Positions 33,031-46,630 of a DNA stretch of 64,000 bases are shown here, one piece after another; position 1 is the first letter of the stretch, and each line of letters begins with the position of its first letter. The stretch comes from Hydractinia symbiolongicarpus. Lineage: Eukaryota; Cnidaria; Hydrozoa; Anthoathecata; Hydractiniidae. Both the position numbers and the translations under genes were made by a program. The notes beneath the pieces are model-generated. The model ran no database searches, was not told the DNA's origin, and was given only the letters and a program-made list of their open reading frames with translations. The stretch spans positions 10,401,001-10,465,000 of the forward strand of contig NC_079888.1 in the NCBI RefSeq assembly GCF_029227915.1, given 5' to 3'.

Positions 33031-35654
33031 TCTTATTGGACTACGACGTTCCAAGTCATTTTCCAGGGCGCCATTGTCTGATAACACTGTGAACTACATT
33101 TACAAGCATTTAAAGGCTGTTATATGACCTTTTACGGCCTAATAAAGGCCTTACACGTAAATTACGTGGTTCTACAAGCCTGTGCAGATTTCCAACGGTC
33201 TAGTCCTTCCACTCTTAATAGACTGCGTCGTCCCAAGTCGTTCTCCAGTGCGCCATTGTCCTATAACACCGTCAACTACGTTTACAGGCAATTAAAGGCA
33301 ATGATATAGCCTTTTACGCCTAATAAAAGCCTTACACAAAAATCACGTGGTTCCTCACGCCTGCACATGTTTCCAACTGTCTAGTCCATCCAATCTCAAC
33401 GGACTACGACCTCCCAAATCTTTTTCCAGTGCGCCATTGTCCTATAACATCGTCAACTACAGTTACAAGTTCTTAAAGGCTGCTATATGACCTTTTACGG
33501 AATCATAAAGCCGTTACACATAAAGTACGTGGTTCCACGGGTCTGTGCAAGTTGCCAACGGTCTAGTTCTTCCAATCTCAAACGACTACGACGTGTGAAA
33601 TCATTTTCCATTGCGTCAATGCTTTGTAACACCGTGAACTCCATTAACAGGCCTTTAAAGGCTGTGATGTGGCCTTTTACGCCTAATAAAGACCTCACAC
33701 ATAAATCACGTGGTTCCACGCGGCTGCGAAGGTTTCCAACGGTCTAGTCCTTCCAACTCTCAATAGACTGCATCGTCCCAAGTCGTTTTCCAGTGCGCCA
33801 TTGTCCTATAACACCGTCAACTTCGTTTACAGGCAGTTAAAGGCAATGATATAGCCTTTTACGCCTACTAAAAGCCTTACACTTAAATCACGTGGGTCCA
33901 CGTGTCTGCGCAGGTTTCCAACAGAGTAGTAGCTCCACTCTTATTGGACTACGAAGTTCCAAGTCATTTTCCAGGGCGCCATTGTCTTATAACACTGTGA
34001 ACTTTGTTTACAGGTCTTTAAAGGCTGTTGTATGACCTTTTACGGTCTAATAAAAGCCTTACATGTAAACTACATGGTTTCACGAGCCTGCGCAGGTTTC
34101 TAACGGTCTAGTCCTTCCACTCTCAATAGACTGCATCGTCCCAAGTCTTTTTCCAGTGCGCCATTGTCCTATAACACCGTCAACTACGTTTACAGGCAAT
34201 TAAAGGCAATGATATAGCCTTTTACGCCTAATAAAAGCCTTACACGTAAATTACGTGGTTTCACGAGACTGCGCAGGTTTCTAACGGTCTAGTCCTTCCA
34301 CTCTCAATAGACTGCTTCGTCCCAAGTCGTTTTCCAGTGTGCCATTGTCCTATAACACCGTCAACTACGGTTATAGGCAATTAAAGGCAATGATATAGCC
34401 TTTTACGATTAATAAAAGCCTTACATGTAAACTACATGGTTCCTCGCGCCTGCACAGGTTCCCAACTGTCTAGTCCATCCAATCTCAACGGACTACGACC
34501 TCCCAAATCTTTTTCCAGTGCGCCATTGTCCTATAACATCGTCAACTACAGTTACAAGTTCTTAAAGGCTGCTATATGACATTCTACGGCCTACTAAAGG
34601 CCTTACACGTAAACTACGTGGTTCTACGTGCCTCCGCAGGTTTCCAACGGTCTAGTCTATCCACTCTCAATGGAATACGACGTGTGAAATCATTTTCCAT
34701 TGCGTCAATGATTTATAACACCGTGAACTCCATTTACAGGCCTTTAAAGGCTGTGATGTGGCCTTTTACGCCTAATAAAGGCCTTACACGTAAATCACGT
34801 GGTTCCACGTGCCTGCACAAGTTCCAACAGAGTAGTCCCTCCACTCTGAATGGTCTACGTAGTCCTAAGTCGTTTTCCAAGTCGCCATTGTCTTATAACA
34901 CTGTGAACTTCGTTTACAGGCCTTTAAAGGCTTTTTTATGACCTTTTACGGCCTAATAAAAGCCTTACATGTAAACTACATGGTTCCTCGCGCCTGCACA
35001 GGTTCCCAACTGTCTAGTCCATCCAATCTCAACGGACTGGAATGTCCCAAGTCGTTTTCCAGTGCGCCATTGTCTTATAACACCAACAACTACGTTTAAA
35101 GAACTTTAAAGGCTGTTATGTGACCTTTTACGGAATCATAAAGGCCTTACACATAAACTACGGGGTTCTACGTGCCTCCGCAGGTTTCCAACGGTCTAGT
35201 CTATCCACTCTCAATGGACTACGACGTGTGAAATTATTTTCCATTGCGTCAATGCTTTATAACACCGTGAACTCCATTTACAGGCCTTTAAAGGCTGCTA
35301 TAAGACATTTTACGGTCTACTAAAGGCCTTACACGTAAATTACGTGGTTTCACGAGCCTGCGCAGGTTTCTAACGGTCTAGTCCTTCCACTCTCAATAGA
35401 CTGCTACGTCCCAAGTCGTTTTCCAGGGCGCCATTGTCTTATAACACTGTGAACTCCGTTTACAGGCCTTTAAAGGTTGTTATATGACCTTTTGCGGCCT
35501 AATAAAAGCCTTACCTGTAAACTACATGCACCACGTCCCTCCACAACTACCCAACGCTCTAGTCCTTCTAATCTCCACGGACTATTACTTTCCATATTGA
35601 TTTCCAGTGCGCCATTGTCTTATAACATCGTAAACTAAATTTACAAGATCTTAA

Positions 35655-36398
35655 CCCTATTCGGTCCGGGGGGGGGGCGGATTCCGCCCCCCCTGACGGT
35701 TTTTTTTAATAACTCCTGATTGCTTTGTTATATCGCTATGATACTTACTGAGTTTCCACATTTATCTATTAGACACCTGCATGCTAATTTTTTAGGTCCC
35801 ATACCTTTCAGAGGCTTTGATATTGGCCATTACTCGAAACTACCCCTAAAAATCTCTATGAAATCCTTATAATGGGGAAAATATAATAACTCCTGTTAGG
35901 ATTATCCTTAGAACTTGAAACTTGCAACACAATTTTGTTTCATCAAGAAGAATTATTTTGAATATTTTGAGCACGTGACTAATCCGATTTCCTGATTTTG
36001 TCGGATTTTACCCGAAAATCGGAAAAAAACGGATTTTTGGGCAATTTTTGGCAATGTTTTATACGATCCATGTAAAAACCGGAAGATATGTTAAATAACT
36101 TTTATTAAGCTTTCAGAAACTTCAAACAGAATGTAAAAATTCGCTCTAGAACAAAAGTAATTATATTTCAAGCAGATAGTGGCATTTTTAACAATTTTCA
36201 AGCTTCTGATGACGTCACAGAAAATGTGCTGACGCAAGCAAAAGTTTATTGGCGCCATTTTGTTCCTTTTATAACGTAATATAAGTGTGCCAAGTTTGAT
36301 TCAATTTGAACAACCCTATGAAAAGTTATTGAGGGGAGGCGGAATCCGCCCCCTCCCCCCGGTCATAGTATGTTCGAAAAACCCCGGACTGAATAGGG
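35655..36398. mobile_element. piggyBac-type MITE, 744 bp, TTAA target duplication
   Basis: The insertion splits one monomer exactly. TTAA is present on both sides (35,651-35,654 and 36,399-36,402), and the flanking monomer reads through if one TTAA and the insert are removed. The ends are inverted repeats, CCCTATTCGGTCCGGGG on the left and CCCCGGACTGAATAGGG on the right (one mismatch). Starting with CCC next to TTAA is the hallmark of piggyBac elements. Just inside each end is a G/C-rich fold-back containing GGCGGATTCCGCC or GGCGGAATCCGCC. The AT-rich interior has no convincing transposase frame, so it is non-autonomous. It also contains a TGACGTCA box near 36,212. Confidence 0.88.
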
Positions 36399-38396
36399 TT
36401 AAAGGCTGCTATATGACATTTTACGGCCTAATAAAGGCGTTACACATAAATCACGCCGGTCCACGTGCCTGCGAAGGTTTCCAACGGTCTAGTCCTTCCA
36501 CTCTCAATAGACTGCATCGTCCCAAGTCGTTTTCCAGTGCGCCATTGTCCTATAACACCGTCAACTTCGTTTACAGGCAGTTAAAGGCAATGATATAGCC
36601 TTTTACGCCTACTAAAAGCCTTACACATAAATCACGTGGGTCCACGTGCATGCGCAGGTTTCCAACAGAGTAGTAGCTCAACTCTCATTGGACTACGACG
36701 TTCCAAGTCATTTTCCAGGACGTCATTGTCTCATAACACTGTGAACTTCGTTTACAGGTCTTTAAAGGCTGTTGTATGACCTTTTACGGCCTAATAAAAG
36801 CCTTACATGTAAACTACATGGTTTCGCGAGCCTGCGCAGGTTTCTAACGGTCTAGTCCTTCCACTCTCATTGGACTACGGCCTTCCATGTCGTTTTCCAG
36901 GGCGCCACTGTCTTATAACACCGTCAACTACGGTTACAGGCATTTAAAAGCTGCGATGTAGCCTTTTACCGCCTAACAAAGGCCTTACACGTAAATCACG
37001 TGGTTCCACGTGCCTGCGCAGGTTTCCAACAGAGTATTCGCTCCACTCTCATTGGACTACGGCCTTCCAAGTCGTTTTCCAGGGAGCCACCGTCTTATAA
37101 CACCGTCAACTACGGTTACAGGCATTTAAATGCTATTATATGTCCTTTTACAGCCTCATAGATGCCTTACACCTAAATTACGTGGTTCCACGTGCCTGCG
37201 CAAGTTTCCAACTGTCTAGTCCTTCCAATCTCAATGGACTACGACGTGTGAAATCATTTTGCATTGCGTCAATGCTTTATAACACCGTGAACTCCATTTA
37301 CAGGCTTTTAAAGGTTGTCATATGACCTTTTACGGCCTAATAAAGGCGTTACACATAAATCACGCCGTTCCACGTGCCTGCGAAGGTTTCAAACGGTCTA
37401 GTCCTTCCACGCTCAATAGACTGCATCGTCCCAAGTCGTTTTCCAGTGCGCCATTGTCCTATAACACCGTCAACTTCGTTTACAGGCAGTTAAAGGCAAT
37501 GATATAGCCTTTTACGCCTACTAAAAGCCTTACACATAAATCACGTGGGTCCACGTGCCTGCGCAGGTTTCCAACAGAGTAGTAGCTCCACTCTCATTGG
37601 ACTACGACGTTCCAAGTCATTTTCCAGGGCGCCATTGTCTTATAACACTGTGAACTTCGTTTACAGGTCTTTAAAGGCTGTTGTATGACCTTTTACGGCC
37701 TAATAAAAGCCTTACATGTAAACTACATGGTTTCACGAGCCTGCGCAGGTTTCTAACGGTCTAGTCCTTCCACTCTCAATAGACTGCATCGTCCCAAGTC
37801 GTTTTCCAGTGCGGCATTGTCCTATAACACCGTCAACTACGTTTATAGGCAATTAAAGGCAATGATATAGCCTTTTACGATTAATAAAAGCCTTACATGT
37901 AAACTACATGGTTCCTCGCGCCTGCACAGGTTCCCAACTGTCTAGTCCATCCAATCTCAACGGACTGGGATGTCCCAAATCGTTTTCCAGTGCGCCATTG
38001 TCTTATAACACCAACAACTACGTTTAAAGAACTTTAAAGGCTGTTATGTGACCTTTTACGGAATCATAAAGGCCTTACACATAAACTACGGGGTTCCACG
38101 TGCCCCCGCAGGTTTCCAACGGTCTAGTCTATCCACTCTCAATGGACTACGACGTGTGAAATCATTTTCCATTGCGTCAATGCTTTATAACACCGTGAAC
38201 TCCATTTACAGGCCTTTAAAGGCTGTGATGTGGCCTTTTACGCCCAATAAAGGCCTTACACGTAAATCACTTGGTTCCACGTGCCTGCACAAGTTCCAAC
38301 AGAGTAGTCACTCCACTCTGAATGGTCTACGTCGTCCTAAGTGGTTTGTCAGGGCGCCATTGTCTTATAACACTGTGAACTTCGTTTACAGGCCTT
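36399..38396 (+). repeat. Satellite array, segment 2
   Basis: About eleven monomers of the same 182-bp family continue in the same orientation and phase after the MITE. No gene is seen. The segment ends within GTTTACAGGCCTT (38,384-38,396), where non-satellite DNA begins. Confidence 0.93.
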
Positions 38397-40007
38397 CTCG
38401 GGCAACTTACGGAACGTCTGGGATTTGTTAAATTCATCGGCGCACTTTAAGGGTACTAGTCACAATAACAGATGAATGTCCAATAGTTAACATGACTTTA
38501 GGGCTTCCTGAAAAAAGGTGTTTTAAATGTAAATTAAATATTATGACGTCACAGCCTCAATTTGAAGGTTTTTGAACAATCCTCTTTTCGCGAATATCTC
38601 GAAAAATATAAATACGACAATCTTTGAACGGCTTTTTTACCGTTCGTAATCATTTTGTGGATGAATTACGTCAACAAAATATGTCGTAAGTCCTACGCGC
38701 ATAGTGCGATCATGCTTTTCCGTCACTTTCACAAGAATATTTGTCAGAAATAGAATGTGTCGGCAAAAATTCACGGTTTTGACATTATTGCCGTGCCTGC
38801 GTCGAAACTTTTCCGTGATGCCAGCAGATGTAAAACGCGCGGGAGAATTTTTAATAGAAATGGCGGATATTTAGCGGGAATTGGAGGCAGAGAAATTCAT
38901 TCCATGGTTGCATGGCAAATTATTTTTAATGCGCCTTTATGCGAGGAGAGGTTTTACGTGAGATCCAGAGTGTAAGTTACCACCATGAAGGTGTCAGATA
39001 CAATGCCTTCATTTCTATGTTCCCTATGTTTGGAATAAATTCAGCAATGTAGAAAAAAATACACACACAATCATAATTGTGAAGGATGGTTCTTTTTTAC
39101 TACTAGAGGAAAAAAATACGTTTCCTACTGCAACTGGACGCCGAAATAAAAAATATAAAACATCAAAAAAGGTTTTCTTGGACATAACAAACACATTAGA
39201 CAGTATTACAGCTATCAATACAAACACACCGTTAAATAAAAATATGTCTATAAACACACCAATTGTGTGCAAGCAAAATACACCAGAAGCAGTGAACATA
39301 AATACACCTTTAAATACAAACAAGTCAATAGATATAAAGACACACATCAGGACAGAATTGGTGAGTGCTAACACCTAATAAAATGAACACACTTAAGAAT
39401 AAGAAAAAAACAGGAGACAGCTCTTTCACCATCTCATTTGAAATACAGTCAACAAAATATGACATGAAATATATGAAAATTAATGCAGAAGGAGCACTTA
39501 TATCAATAAATTCGAAGTGGGATAGTATATATCACACACCGTTCACTAAAGTCCTCACATTTGATTAGATCTGTAAATTTAGTTGAGGCCAAGTCTGATT
39601 TGCAGAAAAAAAAGGAATTAGACAGCGGAACAGCAGAATAAAAAAGTCCTTGGAAAGCAAATGTTACGGAAGTGGCAAGGCAATGGAAACTGTTTTCAGG
39701 ATCAGACAGTCTGCATCTTCATACAGAAAATCACGATCAATCCAGTATTTTGAGATAAAGGACGAAGCTCTCCAGAGAATTATAGGTAATCATTACTCAT
39801 TCCTTTTTTTTCTCTTTCATATCAAATTTTCTTTGTAAAAACTAATTATTTATATTCACATTTTTAGGAAAAAAACATCAATGTGGAGAAGTAGATGCAG
39901 CACTAGGTAAAAAGAAGCGGCATAGCCCAGACCCTAATAAAATAAATTTTGATAAAGCTGCGTTATTGGAAGAAGTAAATAACATGGAAAAAGGATCCAG
40001 GCCTTTT
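38397..40007 (+). other. Non-satellite AT-rich insertion with exon-like gene fragments
   Basis: About 1.6 kb with no resemblance to the satellite. The left part (to about 39,050) is non-coding in appearance with a TGACGTCA box near 38,543. From about 39,079 there are AT-rich open frames, one with repeated I-N-T-N-T-P-L-N motifs and a GTGAGT after it (39,361). A frame near 39,650-39,785 joins across a GT-AG intron to a Lys-rich segment with FDKAALLEEVNN, which runs into the satellite at 40,008. The array breaks and resumes at the same monomer phase (GTTTACAGGCCTT against GTTTATAGGCCTT), consistent with insertion. I recall host genes with a similar final motif but cannot assign a family. It is either a captured or retrocopied host gene fragment or relict host DNA. 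Confidence 0.6.
39786..39867 (+). other. Putative 82-bp spliceosomal intron in the gene fragment
   Basis: The sequence begins GTAATCATT and ends after a pyrimidine-rich tract with TTTTTAG. Splicing joins a phase-1 codon (G from 39,785 with GA from 39,868, giving Gly) and keeps the frame open from EIKDEALQRII into GKKHQCGEVDAALG. The short length and T-rich interior fit an invertebrate intron. It shows that this fragment was moved as DNA or is relict DNA, not a spliced retrocopy. Confidence 0.6.
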
Positions 40008-41329
40008 GTTTATAGGCCTTTAAAGGTTGTTATATGACCTTTTATGGCCTAATAAAAGCCTTACATGTAAACTACATGCACCACGTCCCTCCACAACTAC
40101 CCAACGCTCTAGTCCTTCTGATCTCCACGGACTATTACTTCCAATATCGTTTTCCAGTGCGCCATTGTCTTATAACATCGTCAACTACATTCACAAGTCT
40201 TAAAGGCTGCTATAAGACATTGTACGGTCTACTAAAGGCCTTACACGTAAATTACGTGGTTTCACGAGCCTGCTCAGGTTTCTAACGGTCTAGTCCTTCC
40301 ACTCTCAATAGACTGCTTCGTCCCAAGTCGTTTTCCAGTGCGCCATTGTCTTATAACACCAACAACTACGTTTAAAGAACTTTAAAGGCTGTTATATGAC
40401 CTTTTACCGAATCATAAACTACGTGGTTCCACGTGCCTGCGCAGGTTTCCAACTGTCTAGTTGTTCTAATCTCAACGGACTACAACGTGTGAAATCATTT
40501 TCCATTGCGCCAATGCTTTATAACACCGTGAACTCCATTTACAGGCGTTTAAAGGCTGTTATATAACCTTTCACGGCCTAATAAAGGCCTTGCACGTAAG
40601 GCACGTGGTTCTACGTGCCTGCGCAGGTTCCCAGCGGTCTAGTCCATCCAATCTCAACGGACAACGACCTCCCAAATCGTTTTCCAGTGCGCCATTGTCC
40701 TATAACATCGTCAACTACAGTTACAAGTTCTTAAAGGCTGTTATATGACATTTTACGCCTACTAAAGGCCTTACACGTAAACTACGTAGTTCCACGCGCT
40801 TGCGCAGGTTTCTAACGGTTTAGTCCTTCCACTCTCAATAAAATGCTTCGTCCCAAGTCGTTTTCCAGTGCGCCATTGTCTTATAACACCAAAAACTACG
40901 TTTAAGAAATTTAAAGTCTGTTATATGACCTTTTACCGAATCATAAAGGTTACACATAAACCACGTGGTTCCACGTGCCTCCACAGGTTTCCAACGCTCT
41001 AGTCTATCCACTCTCAATGGACTACGACGTGTGAAAACATTTTCCATTGCGTCAATGCTTTATAACACCGTGAACTCAATTTACAGGCCCTTAAAGGCTG
41101 TGATATGGCCTTTTACGCCTAATAAAGGCCTTACACATAAATCACGCCGTTCCACGTGCCTGCGCAGGTTTCCAACAGAGTATTCGCTCCACTCTCATTG
41201 GACTACGGCCTTCCAAGTCGTTTTTCAGGGCGCCACTGTCTTATAACACCGTCAGCTACGCTTACAGGCATTTAAAGGCTGCGATGTAGCCTTTTACGCC
41301 TAATAAAGGCTTTACACATAAATCACGCC

Positions 41330-41690
41330 GTTCCACGTGCCTGCACAAGTTCCAACAGAGTAGTCCCTCCACTCTGAATGGTCTACGTCGTCCTAAGTCG
41401 TTTTCCAGGGCGCCATTGTCTTATAACACTGTGAACTTTGTTTACAGGCCTTTAAAGGTTGTTATATGACGTTTTACGGCCTAATAAAAGCCTTATATGT
41501 AAACTACATGCACCACGTCCCTCCAAAACTAACCAACGCTCTAGTCCTTCTAATCTCCACGGACTATTACCTCCCATATCGTTTTCCAGTGCGCCATTGC
41601 CTTATAACATCGTCAACTACATTTACAAGTTCTTAAAGTCTGCTATATGACATTTTACGGTCTACTAAGGGCCTTACACGTAAATTACGT
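41330..41690 (+). repeat. Higher-order block S, copy 1 (offset 2,177 bp)
   Basis: Two monomers that recur at 43,507-43,870. Shared features include GACGTTTTACGGCC, ATGCACCACGTCCCTCC and CTAACCAACGCTCTAG. The offset equals twelve monomers. Confidence 0.7.
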
Positions 41691-44539
41691 GGTTCCACGA
41701 GCCTGCGCAGGTTTCCAACGGTCTAGTCCTTCAACTCCTAATAAACTGCGTCGTCCCAAGTCGCTTTCCAGTGCGCCATTGTCTTATTACACCGTGAACA
41801 ATATTTACAGACCTTAAAATGCTGTTATATGTCCTTTTACAGCCTCATAGATGCCTTACACCTAAATTACGTGGTTCCACGTGCCTGCGCAGGTTTCTAA
41901 CTGTCTAGTCCTTCCAATCTCAATGGAATATGACGTGTGAAATCATTTTCCATTGCGTCAATGCTTCATAACACCGTGAACTTCATTTACAGGCTTTTAA
42001 AGGCTGTCACATGACCTTTTACGGCCTAATAAAGGCCTTACACATAAATCACGCCGTTCCACGTGCCTGCGCAGGTTTCCAACAGAGTATTCGCTCCACT
42101 CTTAATAGACTGCATCGTCCCAAGTCGTTTTCCAGTGCGCCATTGTCTTATAACATCGTCAACTAAATTTACAAGATCTCAAAGGCTGCTATATGACATT
42201 TTACGGTCTACTAAAAGCCTTACACGTAAATTACGTGTTTCCACGAGCCTGCGCAGGTTTCCAACAGTCTAGTCCTTCCACAGTCAATAGATTGCATCGT
42301 CCCAAGTCGTTTTCCAGTGCGCCATTGTCCATTAACACCGTCAACTACGTTTACAGGCAATTAAAGGCAATGATATAGCCTTTTACGCCTAATAAAGGCC
42401 TTGCACGTAAGTCACGTGGTTCCACGTGCCTGCACGGGTTTCAACAGGGTAGTCCCTCCACTCTAAATGATCCGCGTCGCCCTAAGTCGTTTTCTAGTGC
42501 GCCATTGTCTTATAACGCCGTCAACTACGTTTACAGGCAATAAAAGGCAATGACATGGCCTTTCACGCCTAATAAAAGCCTTACACATAAATCACGTGGT
42601 TCTACGTGCCTGCGCAGGTTTCCAAAAGAGTAGTAGCTCCACTCTCATTGGACTACGACGTTCCAAGTCGTTTTCCAGGGCGCCATTGTCTTATAACACC
42701 GTCAACTACGTTTACAGGCAATTAAAGGCAATGATATAGCCTTTTACGCCTAATAAAAGCCTTACACGTAAATTACGTGGTTCAACGAGCCTGTGCAGGT
42801 TTTCAACGGTCTAGTCTTTCCATTCTCAATATACTGCGTCCTCCCAAGTCGCTTTCCAGTGCGCCATTGTCTTATAACACCGTGAACAACATTTACAGAC
42901 CTTAAAATGCTGTTATATGACCTTTTACGACCTAATAAAAGCCTTACATGTAAACTACATGGTTCCTCGCGCCTGCACAGGTTCCTAACTGTCTAGTCCA
43001 TCCAATCTCAACGAACTGGGATGTCCCAAGTTGTTTTCCAGTGCACCATTGTCTTATGACACTGTGAACTACGTTTACAACCCTTTAAAGGCTGTTATAT
43101 GGCCTTTTACGGCCTAATAAAGGCCTTACACATAAATCACGCCGTTCCACGTGCCTGCGCAGGTTTCCAACAGTCTAGTCCTTCCACATTCAATAGATTG
43201 CATCGTCCCAAGTCGTTTTCCAGGGCGCCATTGTCTTATAACGCCGTCAACTACGTTTACAGGCAATAAAAGGCAATAACATGGCCTTTCACGCCTAATA
43301 AAAGCCTTACACATAAATCACGTGGTTTTACGTGCCTGCGCAGGTTTGCAAAAGAGTAGTAGCTCCACTCTCATTGGACTACGACGTTCCAAGTCGTTTT
43401 TCAGGGCGCCACTGACTTATAACACCGTCAGCTACGCTTACACGCATTTAAAGGCTGCGATGTAGCCTTTTACCGCCTAATAAAGGCCTTACACGTAAAT
43501 CACGTGGTTGCACGTGCCTGCAAAAGTTCCAAGAGAGTAGTCCCTCCACTCTGAATTGTCTACTTCGTCCTAAGTCGTTTTCCAGGGCGCCATTGTCTTA
43601 TAACACTGTGAACTTCGTTTACAGGCCTTTAAAGGTTGTTATATGACGTTTTACGGCCTAATAAAAGCCTTACATGTAAACTACATGCACCACGTCCCTC
43701 CACAACTAACCAACGCTCTAGTCCTTCTAATCTGCACGGACTATTACCTCCGATATCGTTTTCCAGTGCGCCATTGCCTTATAACATCGTCAACTACATT
43801 TACAAGTTCTTAAAGTCTGCTATATGACATTTTACGGTCTACTAAAGGCCTTACACGTAAATTACGTGGTTCCACGAGCCTGCGCAGGTTTTCAACGGTC
43901 TAGTCCTTCCACTCTCAATAGACTGCGTCGTCCCAAGTCGTTTTCCAGTGCGCCATTGTCCTAAAACACCGTCAACCCCGTTTACAGGCAATTAAAGCCA
44001 ATGATATAGCCTTTTACGCCTAATAAAAGCCTTACACATAAGTCACGTGGTTCCACGTGCCTGCGCAGATTTCCAGCAGAGTAGTAGCTCCACTCTTATT
44101 CACTTAACGTCTTAAGTCGTTTTCCAGGGCGCCATTGTCTTATAACATCGTCAACTACAGTTACAAGTTCTTAAAGGCTGTTATATGACCTTTTACACCC
44201 TACTAAAGGCCTTACACTTAAACTACGTAGTTCCACGCGCCTGCTAAGGTTTCCAACGGTCTAGTCCTTCCAATCTCAACGGACTAGGATGTCCCAAGTC
44301 GTTTTCCAGTGCGCCATTGTCTTATAAATACCTTTACTACCTGTGCAGGTGTCTAAAGGCTGTAATACGGTCTTTTACGCCCTAGGAAAGGCCTTACACG
44401 TATGTTACGTGGTTCCACGTGCCTGCGCAGGTTTCTAACTGTCTAGTCCTTCCAATTTCAATGGACTACAACGTGTGAAATCATTTTCCATTGCGTCAAT
44501 GCTTTATAACACCGTGAACTTCGTTTACAGACCTTTAAA

Positions 44540-45660
44540 TGCTATCATATGTCCTTTTACAGCCTCATAGATGCCTTACACCTAAATTACGTGGTTCCAC
44601 GTGCCTTCGCAGGTTTCTTACTGTATCGTCCTTCCAATTTCAATGGACTACGACGTGTGAAATCATTTTCCATTGCGTCAATGCTTTATAACACCGTGAA
44701 CTCCATTTACAGGCCTTTAAAGGCTGTGATGTAGCCGTTTATGCCTAATAAAAGCCTCACACAAAAATCACGTGGTTCCACGTTGCTGCGACGGTTCCCA
44801 ACGGTCCAGTCCTTCCATTCTCAATGGACTACGACGTTCCATGTCGTCTTCCAGTGCACCATTGCCTATTAACACCGTGAACAACATTTACAGACCTTTA
44901 AATGCTATCATATGTTCTTTTACAGCATCATAGATGCCTCACACCTAAATTACGTGGTTCCACGTGCCTGCGCAGGTTTCCAACTCTCTAGTCCCTCTAG
45001 CAAAGATTCCCAACCGTCTAGTGAAATCATTTTCCATTGCGTCAATGCTTTATAACACCGTGAATTCCATTTACAGGTCTTTAAAGGCTGTGATGTGGCC
45101 TTTTACGCCTAATAAAGGCCTCAAACATAAATCACGTAGTTCCACGCTGCTGCGAAGGTTGCCAACGGTCTAGTCCATCCATTCTCAATGGACTACGTCG
45201 TCCCAAGTCATTTTCCAGCGCGCCCTTGTCTTATAACACCGTCAACTACGTTTACAGGCATATAAAGGCTGCGATGTAGCCATTTACAGCCTAATAAGAG
45301 CCTTACATGTAAACTACATGCACCACGTCCCTCCAGAACTACCCAACGCTCTAGTCCTTCTAATCTCCACGGACTATTACTTCCCATATCGTTTTCCACT
45401 GCGCCATTGCCTTAGAACATCGTCATTTTCATTTACAAGTTCTTAAAGGCTGTTATATGACATTTTACGGCCTACTAAAGGCCTTACACGTAAACTACGT
45501 AGTTCCACGCGCCTGCTGAGGTTTCCAATGGTCTAGTCCTTCCAATCTCAACGGACTAGTATGTCTCAAGTCGTTCTCCAGTGCGCCATTGTCTTATAAC
45601 ACCAACAACTACGCTTAAAGAACTTTAAAGGCCGTTATATGACCTTTTACGGAATCAAAA
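44540..45660 (+). repeat. Higher-order block T, copy 1 (offset about 3,627 bp)
   Basis: Recurs at about 48,167-49,290. A distinctive compound monomer with CTAGTCCCTCTAGCAAAG (near 44,990 and 48,617) marks both copies. The second copy has lost one monomer near 48,726 and gained one near 48,900, so the offset changes by about 181 bp inside the block. Confidence 0.75.
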
Positions 45661-45695
45661 AGGCGTTACACATAAAGTACGTGGTTCCACGCGCC

Positions 45696-46630
45696 TGCTA
45701 ACGTTTCCAACGGTCTAGTCCTTCCAATCTCAACCGACTAGGATGTCCCAAGTCGTTCTCCAATGTGCCATTGTCTTATAACAATGTGAACTACGTTTAC
45801 AAGCGTTTAAAGGCTGTTATATGACCTTTTACGGCCTAATAAAGGCCTTACACATAAATCACGCCGTTTCACGTGCCTGCGCAGGTTTCCAACGGTCTAG
45901 TCCTTCCACTCTTAATAGACTGCGTCGTCCCAAGTCGTTTTCCAGTGCGCCATTGTCCCATAACACCGTCAACTACGTTTACAGGCAATTAAAGGCAATA
46001 ATATAGCCTTTTACACCTAATAAAAGTATTACTCATAAATCACGTGGTTCCACGTGCCTGCGCAGGTTTCCAACAGAGCTCCACTCTCATTGGACTACGA
46101 CGTTCAATGTCGTTTTCCATTGCACCATTGCCCTATAACACCCTGAACTACGTTTACAGACCTTTAAATACTATTATATGTCTTTTTACAGCCTCGTAAA
46201 GGCCCTACACATAAACTACGTGGTTACACGTGCCTGCGCAGGTGTCCAACTGTCTAGTCCTTCCAATCTCAACGGACTACGACGTGTGAAATCATTTTCC
46301 ATTGCGTCAATGCTTTATAACACCGTGAACTCCATTTACAGGCCTTTAAAGGCTGTTATATGAACTTTTACGGCCTAATAAAAGCCTGACATGTAAGCTA
46401 CATGGCTCCTCGCGCCTGCACAGGTTCCCAAAGGCCTAGTTGATCCAATCTCAACGCAATACGACCTCTGAAATCGTTTCCAGTGCGCCATTGTCTTATA
46501 ACACTGTGAACTTCGTTTACAGGCCTTTAAAGCCTGTGATGTGGCCTTTTACGCCAAATAAAGGCGTCACACATCAGTCACGTTGTTCCACGCTGCTGCG
46601 AAGGTTCCCAACGGTCTAGTCCTTCCACTC
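45696..46630 (+). repeat. Higher-order block U, copy 1 (offset 3,993 bp)
   Basis: About five monomers repeated at 49,689-50,623 with the offset constant across frames at 45,821/49,814 and 46,178/50,171. A short monomer with CCAACAGAGCTCCACTCTC occurs in both. The change of offset from 3,627 to 3,993 reflects two extra monomers between blocks T and U in the second copy. Confidence 0.8.

Larger units (their letters stand above)
12406..35650 (+). repeat. Satellite array, segment 1 (monomer about 182 bp)
   Basis: Head-to-tail monomers of about 181-182 bp fill this segment without a gene. A typical monomer contains, in order, ACACGTAAATTACGTGG, TTCCACGTGCCTGCGCAGG, CCAACGGTCTAGTCC, GTCGTTTTCCAGTGCGCCATTGTC, TTATAACACCGT, GTTTACAGGCCTTTAAAGGC and TTATATGACCTTTTACGGCC. 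Short palindromes recur in each unit. Subfamilies include a GTGTGAAATCATTTTCC form, a form with ATGCACCACGTCCCTCC, a CAATTAAAGGCAATGATATAGCC form and a form with TACGCCCTAGGAAAGG. The first units after 12,406 are truncated. Open frames of about 61 codons are common but are products of the repeat. All units share one orientation. Confidence 0.95.

Noticed and set aside
36287-36598. 103-codon frame starting in the MITE
   Set aside because: It runs from the MITE end into a satellite monomer and matches nothing but the repeat; it is a chance fusion.
38397-40007. Helitron carrying gene fragments
   Set aside because: The insertion starts near TC, but no CTRR end or 3' hairpin is seen at the right boundary, so there is not enough support.
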